The notes under the pieces are model-generated. The model was not told the DNA's origin. It ran no database searches and was given only the letters and a program-made list of their open reading frames with translations. Below, piece after piece: positions 25,699 to 34,525 of a stretch of 64,000 bases of DNA (its first letter is position 1; every line of letters begins with the position of its first letter). The position numbers and the translations under genes were made by a program. The stretch is from the NCBI GenBank assembly GCA_903888485.1, contig CAISTS010000061.1:60487-124486 (forward strand). The letters run 5' to 3'. The DNA comes from an uncultured bacterium (lineage in GTDB: Bacteria > Pseudomonadota > Alphaproteobacteria > Rhodospirillales > Rhodospirillaceae).

Positions 25699-26463
25699 TC
25701 AACTGAGGCCGCCGTAGGCCAGTGCTGCAAGACGCAGCATTTCAGCCGCGGACATTTCGCCCACCATCACCGAACTCAGCACGTCGTCCTGCCAGACGCA
25801 GATGTAAGCTGCGCCTTCCTTGATGATGTCGAATCGCGGCGTGCCTGGTGAGCGCTTCAGCAGCAAAGTCACGCGCCGGTTCTCGGCGTTGCGGTAGCCA
25901 AGCTCCACGGCTTCTCCGCGCACTTCCATCCCCGACAGTACATAGCCCATCTTCGATAGATCGGGTGTCTTGAGCGCGAGGCCCAAGGTCTCGCGCAGCG
26001 TTGATTCCGCGCGCGCGGGATCCGCCCCGGTCACGGTCTGTGCTGTGCGGTGCACCGCCAAGGCCTCGGCAACAATGTCGCCGCGCTGGGGCGCGAACGC
26101 CCTGTAGCTCGCGATGCCGGCGAGCAGTAGAACAATGCTGGCCGCGAACGCCATGGCGGCGCGCGACAACGTGCCGAAGCGCCGCGGGAACGCTAGTACT
26201 TGCGCTGCCGGGAGTCCCTCGGTCTGGGCCTGGTCGATCATGTCGGTCCAGGCCGCGGGGAGCGGTTCCTCGATCAGCCGGTCATAAGCCTCGCGCAGGA
26301 GATGCTTGTCAGCATTGAATGCTGCCATCTGTACCGCGAGGGCCTCATCGCGCTGCAAGGCGGCGGCCACCTTCACGGCGCGTGCAGCATCGAGTTCACC
26401 GTCGATGAAAGCGTGCAACTCCTCGGCGGTCGGGCTGTTCATCGGGGTGCGAGACTCACTCAT
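25699..26463 (-). CDS. Membrane anti-sigma factor
   Basis: 254 residues. The N-terminus EELHAFIDGELDAARAVKVA is the usual anti-sigma start (LxxYxDGEL type) without the zinc-binding HxxxCxxC. A single membrane segment (AMAFAASIVLLLAGIASYRA) lies near 105-125, followed by a periplasmic domain of about 130 residues. Its ATG overlaps the stop of the ECF sigma gene by 4 bases, so the pair is coupled. It binds and silences that sigma factor until an envelope signal arrives. Confidence 0.85.
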   Translation of the reverse strand: MSESRTPMNSPTAEELHAFIDGELDAARAVKVAAALQRDEALAVQMAAFNADKHLLREAYDRLIEEPLPAAWTDMIDQAQTEGLPAAQVLAFPRRFGTLSRAAMAFAASIVLLLAGIASYRAFAPQRGDIVAEALAVHRTAQTVTGADPARAESTLRETLGLALKTPDLSKMGYVLSGMEVRGEAVELGYRNAENRRVTLLLKRSPGTPRFDIIKEGAAYICVWQDDVLSSVMVGEMSAAEMLRLAALAYGGLS

Positions 26464-26996
26464 TGCGGCCTCTTCGCATCGGATGCAGGCCGCGTCGAGT
26501 CCAGCGACTCGCGCAAGCGTTCGCGCGCGCGTGCGAGGCGTGACATGACCGTGCCCACCGGTATCGCAAGCTCGTCAGCGACTTCACGGTAGTTAAGCCC
26601 CTCTAGCCCGATCAGCAGAAGCACCTGGCGGTGTTCGAGACTCATGCCGGCAAGGGCGCGCTCAAGATCCATGATCGCGCCAGAATCACGCCCCGCCGCG
26701 ACAACCGCCCTGCTGTTTTCCACGTCGGCTAAATCCACACTGCCGCCCTGCCGACGCAACCGCCGGATCTCGTCGATGTACAGATTGTGCAGGATCGAAC
26801 GCAGCCAGCCGCCGATGCGCTGGACGTTTTCAAGCTTGCCCGACTGGCGCAGCGCCCGTTCGATGCAATCTTGGACAAGGTCATCAGCTGCCGTCCTGTT
26901 GCCTACCAAAACCATTGCGTAGCGCCGCAGCGCCGGAAGCTGCGCTGTCATCGCTTGGGCAAACGCTGCGCCCACTTTATCCACTTGCGCCGCCAA
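26460..26996 (-). CDS. ECF RNA polymerase sigma factor
   Basis: 178 residues. Sigma-2 includes VGNRTAADDLVQDCIERALR and IGGWLRSILHNLYIDEIRRL. Sigma-4 has LEHRQVLLLIGLEGLNYREV and the recognition helix ELAIPVGTVMSRLARARERL. It forms a two-gene operon with the anti-sigma factor and is transcribed away from the electron-conduit locus. The target promoter is not evident. Confidence 0.9.
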   Translation of the reverse strand: MAAQVDKVGAAFAQAMTAQLPALRRYAMVLVGNRTAADDLVQDCIERALRQSGKLENVQRIGGWLRSILHNLYIDEIRRLRRQGGSVDLADVENSRAVVAAGRDSGAIMDLERALAGMSLEHRQVLLLIGLEGLNYREVADELAIPVGTVMSRLARARERLRESLDSTRPASDAKRPQ

Positions 26997-27460
26997 ATCT
27001 CCCCCGCACGCTGTTCAAGCGATGGCGCCGCCGTGCCGATGCACGCCCATGCCGCACCGATCATCCGACCGGTCCCCGGCACGGGTAAACTCCTGATTCG
27101 CGCCTTCCCGCGGCGCGTCGCCCCACCCGACGGGAGCCTGCTCAACGCTAAGACGTTGACCACCCCAGGTTTATTCCAGCCCTTACCATAAATGTGGATA
27201 CCGCGTCGCCATCCAGACCCAGACGCAATCGGGAACCGCATGATTTGGCTCACTTTTGTCCGTCTAGGGGTGCGCCAACGCAGAATTTTCTCGCGCCCTG
27301 GAATAAATTCGCTCTCGCAACCGTCTATGGGGATGATCGGCTGGGGATTGGAAAAGGTCGATCGGGGCATAACACCGCCGCGCGCGACAAGCTCAGCAGA
27401 AGCGCTAAAGGCAAATCCAGTAGCCCTGTTGCGTCGTATATCAAGCGGAGGTTCCGTCAC
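26997..27460. other. 464-base divergent intergenic region
   Basis: It lies between the ECF sigma gene (minus) and the Gly-rich secreted protein gene (plus). I see no gene with credible codon use; overlapping open frames on both strands are low-quality. GGAGG at 27446-27450 is the ribosome site for the plus-strand gene. It must carry both promoters, but I cannot place them with confidence. Confidence 0.5.
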
Positions 27461-28471
27461 ATGCGTCTAGCGCCTCGTTTTCTCCTGCTGTCGGGCATTG
27501 CCCTCATTTCCTTGGGCGTAGTCGCCGACACAGTGCCCACCAATCCCATTTCCACCAGCTTCTTTCTGGGGAACGCGCAAAAATCTCCCGCGAACGCGCA
27601 ATCGGCCGCGCCTGCGGCGGCCGAAACTCCTCAGGCGGTGAACGGAACCCTCTGGACGGTTGTTGCCCCCACCTACACCGGGACAACCAGCTCTTATCTT
27701 CGGTTGTTCAATGGGGGTTCCGCCACCGCAACATTCACTGTTCAAGTCGTCGGTTCGCCCTCGGGCACCAGCTACGGCACGGCGACCATCCAGGTGCCGC
27801 CGCGCGCTTCGCCGCAGTTCGGCATGCGGACGGCCGGCACGGCGCAAGGCATCCTTGACCTCGCGAACGCCGCCCAGCTGTCCGGCGGGGATACCAGCTA
27901 TTCCTTCTATATCCAGAGCACGGAATCGACAGCCGGTTATCAGCACGTGACCTTCAACACGTCTAACCTGTTCTTCGAGAACGCCAGTTCGTGCAACTAC
28001 GCCCTTAATCACACCGTTCACTCGGTGGTGAATAGCACCGTGATTCCGAACATTCATACCTCGCTGCTCGGGAACGCGGGTTATGGGAGTCAGGTCGAGA
28101 TTCACAATTATTGGAACGCCCCGGTCACCTTCCGCATCGACGTGGCTGATTCCGCCACCGGGGTGCTCAAAGGGAACTTCACCGAAACCATCGGTGCCAA
28201 CACCACGTTGGTGCAGCCGATGACCTATTTCCAGAATAAAGTCGGCTGGACCCCGGCCGGAAGCGAGCTGCACGGGACACTCATCATCACCGATCCCTCG
28301 GGCGTGAAGCCGACGGTCAACGTCGGCCAGTCAATCATCAACCAGAGCGTCCAGAATGCTCTCGTCAATATGAGCACCTATTGCGCCGTCAACGCGCCCG
28401 TCGCGGCGTCCAGTGGCGGCGGCAGCGGTGGTGACGGCGGCGGCTTCGGCGGCGGCGGCATCAGCTACTAA
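27461..28471 (+). CDS. Secreted Ser/Thr/Asn-rich protein with Gly-rich C-terminus
   Basis: 336 residues. ATG 27461 with GGAGG upstream starts a signal peptide (MRLAPRFLLLSGIALISLGV, then VAD). The mature chain is beta-rich and uncharged, with two Ig-like or jellyroll-looking halves (SSYLRLFNGGSATATFTVQV; SQVEIHNYWNAPVTFRIDVA), two Cys (SSCNY, STYCAV) and a tail SSGGGSGGDGGGFGGGGISY. It probably sits on or outside the cell surface. It lies 310 bases before the heme operon, so any link to electron transfer is only positional. No family recognised. Confidence 0.7.
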   Translation: MRLAPRFLLLSGIALISLGVVADTVPTNPISTSFFLGNAQKSPANAQSAAPAAAETPQAVNGTLWTVVAPTYTGTTSSYLRLFNGGSATATFTVQVVGSPSGTSYGTATIQVPPRASPQFGMRTAGTAQGILDLANAAQLSGGDTSYSFYIQSTESTAGYQHVTFNTSNLFFENASSCNYALNHTVHSVVNSTVIPNIHTSLLGNAGYGSQVEIHNYWNAPVTFRIDVADSATGVLKGNFTETIGANTTLVQPMTYFQNKVGWTPAGSELHGTLIITDPSGVKPTVNVGQSIINQSVQNALVNMSTYCAVNAPVAASSGGGSGGDGGGFGGGGISY

Positions 28472-28781
28472 GGTCGCCCAGCACTCATGCCATGCCGCCG
28501 TTCCAAGAACGGATCGGGCGGATGGGCAGGCGGATCCCAGGGGCCTGAAATCGGCTGCCTGGGGTTTGCCGTTTGAGGGGACGCCGTTCATGAACACCGT
28601 TCTCGTGATCGCCATCAACTGGATATTGCGTGCGCGCCAGCGCGGGCAGGCGGATGGCCGTATAGCTGCCGCGCAGTCAACCGCCTATAATACGACATTG
28701 TTGCGCGTTCGCCGGAGCGAGCGGTCCGATCAATTGGGGGGACGGGCGCGTGCGGGGGTCGAAATCACTGGAGGACAAGCC
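28472..28781 (+). other. 310-base region before the electron-conduit operon
   Basis: The frame of the next gene is open throughout, but the codons look non-coding. A TATAAT (28686-28691) is present without a clear -35 partner. The likely operon promoter lies here. GGAGG at 28770-28774 serves the GTG start at 28782. Confidence 0.4.
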
Positions 28782-29717
28782 GTGTCGTCAAAGGCATTGA
28801 TTGCTGCTGCGTGTGCCGTTCTGGCACTAGCGGCTGCTCCAGCGCAAGCCATCGATTGGGGCAAGGTTAAAGGCAAGGACATCACGCTATTCTATCCGGC
28901 GCAGATGTCTTGGGAGATGGTATTGACCCAAGCCGAGCACAGCGGCGCCGGCAAGTTCCGTGAAGGCAAGGATTGCCGCGGATGTCATGAAGGCGAAGAG
29001 AAAGCTTCGGGCAATCTGCTTGTGAACGACACGTCGGTCGAGGCGACTCCGATCAAGGATAAGCCGGGCTCGGTGGTTATGACCGTCAAGACTGCACGCG
29101 ATGCCGAACGCCTCTACGTTCAGGTCGCATTCAATCCGGGCACGCAGCCCGACGCCGGCATGGACAAGGAGTTTCCGACGAAGGTCGCGGTGATGATCGA
29201 CGACGGCAAGGTCGCCGAGGCGGGGCGCGCCGGGTGCTGGGCGGCGTGTCACGACAATCTCACGCGGATGCCGAGCGCCGCGGAGGGCAAAGAGACCACC
29301 AAGTACCTGGTGCGCAGCCGCGCGGCCGTTAGCCGCAAGGGCGGCGAGGAGCTCAAGCCCGCCGCGGAAATCGACAAAATGCGCGCCGACGGTGCCTTCC
29401 TCGAATATTGGCAGGCGCGGCTCAAGCCGGGCGCGCCGGCGGTGGCCGCCGACGGCACGGTTCTTGAGAAGCGTATAGAGCGCATGACGCCCCTCGTCGC
29501 CGCTGAAGCCAGCGAGGCCGGCGGGATGTGGACCGTCACCTTCAGCCGTCCGCTGAACGCGGGCGACCTCAGTAAGCCCTTTGCGCCTGGAAAGACTTAT
29601 ACCGTTGGCTTTTCGGTACACGCCGGTCATGCGGCGCAGCGCTTCCACTACGTGTCTTTGGAAAAGACCCTGGTACTCGACTCCGGCAAGGCCGACTTCG
29701 TCGCGGCGCAGCAATAG
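28782..29717 (+). CDS. Periplasmic c-type heme protein with EB_dh-like domain
   Basis: 311 residues. GTG 28782 follows GGAGGACAAGCC and gives a signal peptide ending AAPAQA. A heme-c motif CRGCH lies at about 65-69. A second CWAACH (CX3CH) lies near 150, within the pattern GCWAACHDN that is conserved in ethylbenzene-dehydrogenase gamma / cytochrome c-552-type heme-binding domains. Strand-rich sequence to the end (MWTVTFSRPLNAGDLS, YTVGFSVHAGHA) fits that fold. It is the first gene of a five-gene operon with MtrA- and MtrB-like proteins and probably relays electrons in the periplasm. Confidence 0.78.
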   Translation: MSSKALIAAACAVLALAAAPAQAIDWGKVKGKDITLFYPAQMSWEMVLTQAEHSGAGKFREGKDCRGCHEGEEKASGNLLVNDTSVEATPIKDKPGSVVMTVKTARDAERLYVQVAFNPGTQPDAGMDKEFPTKVAVMIDDGKVAEAGRAGCWAACHDNLTRMPSAAEGKETTKYLVRSRAAVSRKGGEELKPAAEIDKMRADGAFLEYWQARLKPGAPAVAADGTVLEKRIERMTPLVAAEASEAGGMWTVTFSRPLNAGDLSKPFAPGKTYTVGFSVHAGHAAQRFHYVSLEKTLVLDSGKADFVAAQQ

Positions 29718-29729
29718 GTCTATCTCGCG

Positions 29730-30644
29730 ATGCGCCTCGCCGGTTGTCTTCTAGCGCTGATGCTGCTGTGCGCGGGCGGCACTCAAGCGGCCGAGCGCGA
29801 ACTCGATGATCCCAACACCATCGATGTCTGCCTGAAGTGCCACGACGAACCGAAAGTCACCGGGGTGCTGCACGGGCCGCATATGAGCACGGCCGACCTG
29901 CGTACCCATGCCGGCACCATCGGCTGCCAGAACTGCCACGGCGATAGCACCGCGCACGTCGCGCGTTTGGACACCGGCGCTGTGCGCCCGCCGCCGACGC
30001 GTGTTTTCAACGGGTCCAGAAAATCGTCCGTCGATGTGCAGAACGAAGCCTGCGGCGGCTGCCACCAGGGCGGCTCGGCCCTGCATTGGCAAGGCAGCCC
30101 CCACGCCAGCGCCGACGTCGCCTGCACGAGCTGTCATGCTTCACATCCCGTGCAGGATGCCGTGCTCGCCAAGGCGACCCAAGCCCCAGTTTGTTTCACT
30201 TGTCACGCCGACCGCCGCGCCGATGCGCTCAAGCCCTCGCACCATCCGGTGCTCGAAGGGCGTATGGCCTGTGGCGATTGCCACAATCCGCATGGTTCGC
30301 TCGGGCCGAATATGCTGCGCGGCGGGACCGTCAACGACACCTGCCTGACATGCCACGACGAAAAGCGCGGGCCCTTCCTGTGGGAGCATGCGCCGGTGCA
30401 GGAGCAGTGCACTATCTGCCATACGCCTCACGGCTCGGTGCAGATGAGCCTCCTGCGTCAACGCACGCCCTACCTGTGCCAGGACTGCCACGACAGTTCG
30501 ACCCACAACAGCCAACCCTTCAGCGCCACCAATCTGCCGGGCGGTGCCGTACCGGGACGGCAGATGGTGTTGCGCGCCTGTCTCAACTGCCACGGCGCTA
30601 TTCACGGCTCGAACCACCCTTCGGGCGCAAGGTTCGCGCGATGA
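29730..30644 (+). CDS. mtrA: Decaheme c-type cytochrome (MtrA / PioA / DmsE family)
   Basis: 304 residues with a signal peptide ending GGTQA. Ten CxxCH motifs are visible: CLKCH, CQNCH, CGGCH, CTSCH, CFTCH, CGDCH, CLTCH, CTICH, CQDCH and CLNCH. Number, spacing and length match MtrA, the periplasm-spanning heme wire that inserts into the MtrB barrel. The known role is electron transfer across the outer membrane, outward for mineral or electrode reduction (Mtr) or inward for Fe(II) oxidation (Pio). The gene overlaps the start of the barrel gene by 4 bases (ATGA). Direction of electron flow cannot be decided here. Confidence 0.93.
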   Translation: MRLAGCLLALMLLCAGGTQAAERELDDPNTIDVCLKCHDEPKVTGVLHGPHMSTADLRTHAGTIGCQNCHGDSTAHVARLDTGAVRPPPTRVFNGSRKSSVDVQNEACGGCHQGGSALHWQGSPHASADVACTSCHASHPVQDAVLAKATQAPVCFTCHADRRADALKPSHHPVLEGRMACGDCHNPHGSLGPNMLRGGTVNDTCLTCHDEKRGPFLWEHAPVQEQCTICHTPHGSVQMSLLRQRTPYLCQDCHDSSTHNSQPFSATNLPGGAVPGRQMVLRACLNCHGAIHGSNHPSGARFAR

Positions 30645-32896
30645 AGGCCGCACGCTTCGTCATCGCACCCCTCTTTTTGGTTTCGGCGGCGTCCGCCCAG
30701 GACGACAGCTTTGACCTCGGCGCCATGCCGCCGCCCAAAGCGCCGCCGCCGCTGTTCGTCAATTCCGTTGAATTGGGCGCGGGTTATCTATCGACGGACG
30801 CGTTCCACTTCGGCCGCTATGGCGGCGTCACCGATAAAGGGCCGTTCATGCTGCTCAAGGGCAGCCTTAACGGCGGCGATGCCTGGAATAGCGACGGTAA
30901 GCGTTTCTGGGATGCCAGCGTCAACATGTACGGCTTCGGTGCGCTTGCGCTGCAAGCGCGCGGCGGCCAGCAGGGTTCCTGGCGCGCGAGTCTCTTCTAC
31001 GACTCTTTCACCCGCGCGATTTCGGATACGGCGCGTTCGCCGTTCTGGGGCATCGGCTCCGACCGCTTATCGCTGCCGGCCAATTGGGTCACGGGCGCGT
31101 CGTCCCTGCAGTTCGCCCAACTGAGCGCCACCGCCAAGGCGGTGCCGCTCGCAGTGACGTGGCAGTCGGTCGGCGGCGATTTCGTGCTCACACCGCGTGA
31201 AGGCTACGAGGTGCGCCTGCAGGTGGGCTACCGCAATCGTGAGGGACTGCGCCCGCAGAGCCTGACCTTCGGGCAGGAAGGCAACTTCCCTGTGGGTGTT
31301 TTTTTTCCGCAACCTATCGACTACGATACGCACACTGCGGCGCTGTCGTTCTCCTATGTCGATCCGAAACTGCAGCTCACCGCGTCGTACACGATGTCGC
31401 TGTTCACCAGCCTCATGGACTCCATCATCGTGCCCAACCCCTATTCGCGCTCGCTCAGCACGGCGCCCGGCTCGGCCTGGCCCGGCGGTGCTTTCGCGGG
31501 CTATCCCCTCGCCATCGGCCAGTTCGCGTTGCCGCCGGACTCGGCGGCGCATCAAGCGCTGCTGACGGGCGGTTATGCGGTGACACCCAAGACGCGCATC
31601 ACCCTGCGCTTGTCCTATACGCTGCAAACCCAGGACGACGCATTTTTTCCTTACACGGCCAACACGTTGCTCATCGTGCGCGATCCGCTGCCGCGCGATT
31701 CGCTGGACGGCAAGGTGAAGAAGACCCATCTGGCCTTCAACGTGACCTCGCGCGAATGGAAAAATGCCGACCTCTCGGCGCGTTACACCTTCGACGATCG
31801 CCACAATCTCTCGCCCATGGATGTCTACAGCTACGTGGCTAACGACGTGCAGGATCAAATCCGTCCCGTCGTCCCCGGCAACAGCCGCTACATCCGTCTC
31901 AACCTGCCGCATAGCTTCACCTTCCATCAGGCTAAGGCGGAAGCCGGCTACCGCATTTTGCCGCGCACGCGCGTCAGCATTTCCTACACCGGCGATTTCC
32001 AGGAACGCCTTCTGCAGCAGGTGACGCATACCACCGAGCACACTGTCCGTGCCAAGGTCTTGTCTACCTTTGCCATTGGATCGGCGTGGGTATCCGGCGG
32101 CTATGCGTCGCGTAACGGCTCGCGCTACGACGATGCCATTGCCTGGGACCTCAGCCATACCCAGGCCTACCTGAATTCCGCGCCCACGGCCCGCTCGATC
32201 GAGCAGCCCCTCATGCGCAAGTACAACCTGGCCGACCGGCGGCGCAGCGAGGGCAAAGGCGGCGTGACATTCGATGTGGCGCCGAATGTCGCCGTCAGCG
32301 CCCAAGGCGGACTCTCGATCGACGACTACCTGCGCTCGCCCATCGGGCTGACGTCGTCGCGTTCGCTGACGGCCGATGGCGATGTTTCCTATGCCGCCGG
32401 CAAAACCGTCACCGCGTCGCTGTTCTATGGCTTTGAGTCCGTCCGCGCCAATCAGAACGGCTACCTGATCTTCGACACAGTGCAGGGCAACCCCTTGCGT
32501 AACTGGAACGTGAAGAACGTGGATCATGTGCACAGCGCCGGCGCGCGGCTATCCTGGCAGGCGCGGCCCGATGTGCTGAAGTTCGATGCGTCCTACACAC
32601 TGTCCGACGCCACCAGCCGCATCCGTATCACGTCGTACCAGGGTTTTCTTGGCTCGGTATCATCGCCCCTGCCCGCCGCGCGGGATATCACCCACACGGG
32701 CAATGTGGCGGGTGAATATGCATTCCGGCCCGATACCGCCTTGCGTCTCGGTTATACTATTGCGCGGCATCGCAGCCGCGATTGGCAATACGCAAACCTC
32801 GGCCTTGCGCCGGTGACCCAAATCCTCGGTTCGGGAATCGAACCACCGCGCTACACCGCCCACGTGGTCTGGCTGACGACCCGTTACCAGTTCTGA
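30641..32896 (+). CDS. mtrB: MtrB / PioB-family outer-membrane beta-barrel
   Basis: 751 residues. ATG 30641 overlaps the decaheme stop, and a signal peptide ends SAASAQ. The mature start VELGAGYLSTDAFHFGRYGG and dozens of alternating amphipathic strands (YEVRLQVGYRNREGL, VDPKLQLTASYTMSL, ARYTFDDRHNL) match the MtrB/PioB barrel. The C-terminus ends VVWLTTRYQF with the terminal Phe expected for barrel assembly. I see no Cys in the chain, so the CxxC found in Shewanella MtrB is absent. It sheaths the MtrA heme wire. No MtrC or OmcA-like outer cytochrome is adjacent. Confidence 0.9.
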   Translation: MKAARFVIAPLFLVSAASAQDDSFDLGAMPPPKAPPPLFVNSVELGAGYLSTDAFHFGRYGGVTDKGPFMLLKGSLNGGDAWNSDGKRFWDASVNMYGFGALALQARGGQQGSWRASLFYDSFTRAISDTARSPFWGIGSDRLSLPANWVTGASSLQFAQLSATAKAVPLAVTWQSVGGDFVLTPREGYEVRLQVGYRNREGLRPQSLTFGQEGNFPVGVFFPQPIDYDTHTAALSFSYVDPKLQLTASYTMSLFTSLMDSIIVPNPYSRSLSTAPGSAWPGGAFAGYPLAIGQFALPPDSAAHQALLTGGYAVTPKTRITLRLSYTLQTQDDAFFPYTANTLLIVRDPLPRDSLDGKVKKTHLAFNVTSREWKNADLSARYTFDDRHNLSPMDVYSYVANDVQDQIRPVVPGNSRYIRLNLPHSFTFHQAKAEAGYRILPRTRVSISYTGDFQERLLQQVTHTTEHTVRAKVLSTFAIGSAWVSGGYASRNGSRYDDAIAWDLSHTQAYLNSAPTARSIEQPLMRKYNLADRRRSEGKGGVTFDVAPNVAVSAQGGLSIDDYLRSPIGLTSSRSLTADGDVSYAAGKTVTASLFYGFESVRANQNGYLIFDTVQGNPLRNWNVKNVDHVHSAGARLSWQARPDVLKFDASYTLSDATSRIRITSYQGFLGSVSSPLPAARDITHTGNVAGEYAFRPDTALRLGYTIARHRSRDWQYANLGLAPVTQILGSGIEPPRYTAHVVWLTTRYQF

Positions 32897-32904
32897 GAAA
32901 CACG

Positions 32905-34521
32905 ATGCTGCCGTCCGTGCCCAGCTTCGAGCGTTGCGCCCTCAACCGCATCACCTTCGGTGCGCGGCCCGAAGACGTTTCCGCTGTGCGCGAGAACGGC
33001 TGGGCGAATTGGGTAATGAATCAGTTGTCGCCGCCACCCGACGACGAGCCCGATATCATCAAACGTCTTGAGCCGCAGCGCATGCGCATTGCCTATGCCG
33101 TGCAGCTTCCAGCGGGAAATAGTCCGGGCTGGCCGGCGATCGATGAGCGCCGCAAGTTCAATTATCTCCGCGCCGACTTGGCCTCGATCTGGGACATGGT
33201 CAGCAAGACCGAGATCTCCATCGCGCCGAATGAGCGCGCGCGTATCCAGCAGGAGCTGAACGCCGCCAGCTGGATACGCAACACCCATGCGAACTATCAG
33301 GTGCGCGAGGTGATGAACGACTTCTGGGCCAACCACTTCAACGTCGGCCGGCAGGAAGACGTCTACGCTTCGGCGGCACTCGGCGTTTACGACCGCGAGG
33401 TCATTCGCCCGCGCGTCTTCGGCAACTTCCGCGACCTGCTGGAGGCGACCTGCACCAGCGCCGCCATGATGCGTTATCTCAATAACGCCGCCAGCGGCAG
33501 CGCCGCGCCGACGGAGAACTACGCCCGCGAGTTGCTCGAGCTCCACACGCTCGGCGCCGGCGCTTATCGGGGCGTCGGCTTAAGCGCCACGGACACTGTC
33601 GACATCGGCGGCGCGCGCGTTGCTGCGGGCTTCACCGACGCCGATATCGTCACCGCCGCTCGGGCGCTTTCGGGCTGGACCATCGCCCACGGCCAGGACG
33701 GCCCCGATGGTCCGCTGCCGTTCACGGGCGCGTTTGTCTACAACCCCGTGCAGCACAACACCGCCGCTGGCATGTTCATGGGCGTCGATCTTTCGGGTTT
33801 CACGGAGCCCATGGCGCAGGGGCGGCGCGTGCTCGACATCGTCGCGGCGCACCCGGCCACCGCCCACTTCGTTTGCGCCAAACTGTGCCGGAATATTTTT
33901 GGCGATAGTCCCCCGGAAGGCGCGCTCAACCGTGCGGTTGTCGCCTGGGCGCAGCACCAGGACCGGCCCGATCAGATCAAACACGTGCTGTCGGCGATCC
34001 TGCTGGGTGACGATCTGGCCGGGCGCGACATGGGCGCGCCGCCTTCAAAAATCCGCCGCCCACACGAGCGCATCATGGCGCTGTTCCGCACCACCGGCAC
34101 CGTGGTCAATGCCTTCGACCGCGCCGGAGAGTCGCTCCTGTCGCTCGGTGATGGGCTGTTTGCCTGGCCGACGCCGGAAGGCCGGCCCGACAGCAACGCC
34201 GATTGGCTGTCCGCCGCGGCGTCCTTGCGCTTCTGGAACCTGATGTTCGACGTGCTGGACCACCCCGCTTTCAACAGTGGCTTCGCTGCGCAGACGCCAA
34301 AGGCCGTCACCGGGTCAGCCGAGCAGATCGTCGAGTATTGGGTCGAGCGCATGGTGGGCGCGGCGCTCCGTCCCGCCGGCATGAAGGCCCTCATTGATGA
34401 CGCCCATGGGCCCATCGGCGTCATGGCCGCCTACAAGTCCAGCGGCATTACCAATATCGAGAATGCGCTGCGCCGCTTGGCGGTTTTGATCGCCACTTCA
34501 CCCGAATTTGCGCTGAGGTGA
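32905..34521 (+). CDS. DUF1800 protein
   Basis: 538 residues. Family landmarks in order are ALNRITFGARPEDV (near 12), VMNDFWANHFNVG (near 140), PTENYARELLELHTLGAGAY (near 200), IVTAARALSGWTI and a C-terminal LATSPEF-like ending (LIATSPEFALR). No signal peptide is visible from ATG 32905, 8 bases after the MtrB-like stop. DUF1800 and DUF1501 genes are commonly paired, as here, and are thought to be exported. It may leave the cell bound to the Tat-exported DUF1501 partner (inference). The biochemical role is unknown. Confidence 0.88.
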   Translation: MLPSVPSFERCALNRITFGARPEDVSAVRENGWANWVMNQLSPPPDDEPDIIKRLEPQRMRIAYAVQLPAGNSPGWPAIDERRKFNYLRADLASIWDMVSKTEISIAPNERARIQQELNAASWIRNTHANYQVREVMNDFWANHFNVGRQEDVYASAALGVYDREVIRPRVFGNFRDLLEATCTSAAMMRYLNNAASGSAAPTENYARELLELHTLGAGAYRGVGLSATDTVDIGGARVAAGFTDADIVTAARALSGWTIAHGQDGPDGPLPFTGAFVYNPVQHNTAAGMFMGVDLSGFTEPMAQGRRVLDIVAAHPATAHFVCAKLCRNIFGDSPPEGALNRAVVAWAQHQDRPDQIKHVLSAILLGDDLAGRDMGAPPSKIRRPHERIMALFRTTGTVVNAFDRAGESLLSLGDGLFAWPTPEGRPDSNADWLSAAASLRFWNLMFDVLDHPAFNSGFAAQTPKAVTGSAEQIVEYWVERMVGAALRPAGMKALIDDAHGPIGVMAAYKSSGITNIENALRRLAVLIATSPEFALR

Positions 34522-34525
34522 CGGC

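Noticed and set aside
28590..28781. Possible small gene MNTVLVIAINWILRARQRGQ before the heme operon
   Set aside because: It merely runs in frame into the next gene, with poor codon use and no ribosome site; the GTG at 28782 has GGAGG and a signal peptide.
30086..30640. Long upstream extension of the MtrB frame inside the decaheme gene
   Set aside because: Codons are out of frame with ten CxxCH motifs; the real start is ATG 30641 overlapping the decaheme stop.
31067..32533. 488-codon open frame opposite the MtrB-like gene
   Set aside because: No recognisable motif and compositionally a mirror of the barrel gene; the plus frame ends in a proper barrel strand.
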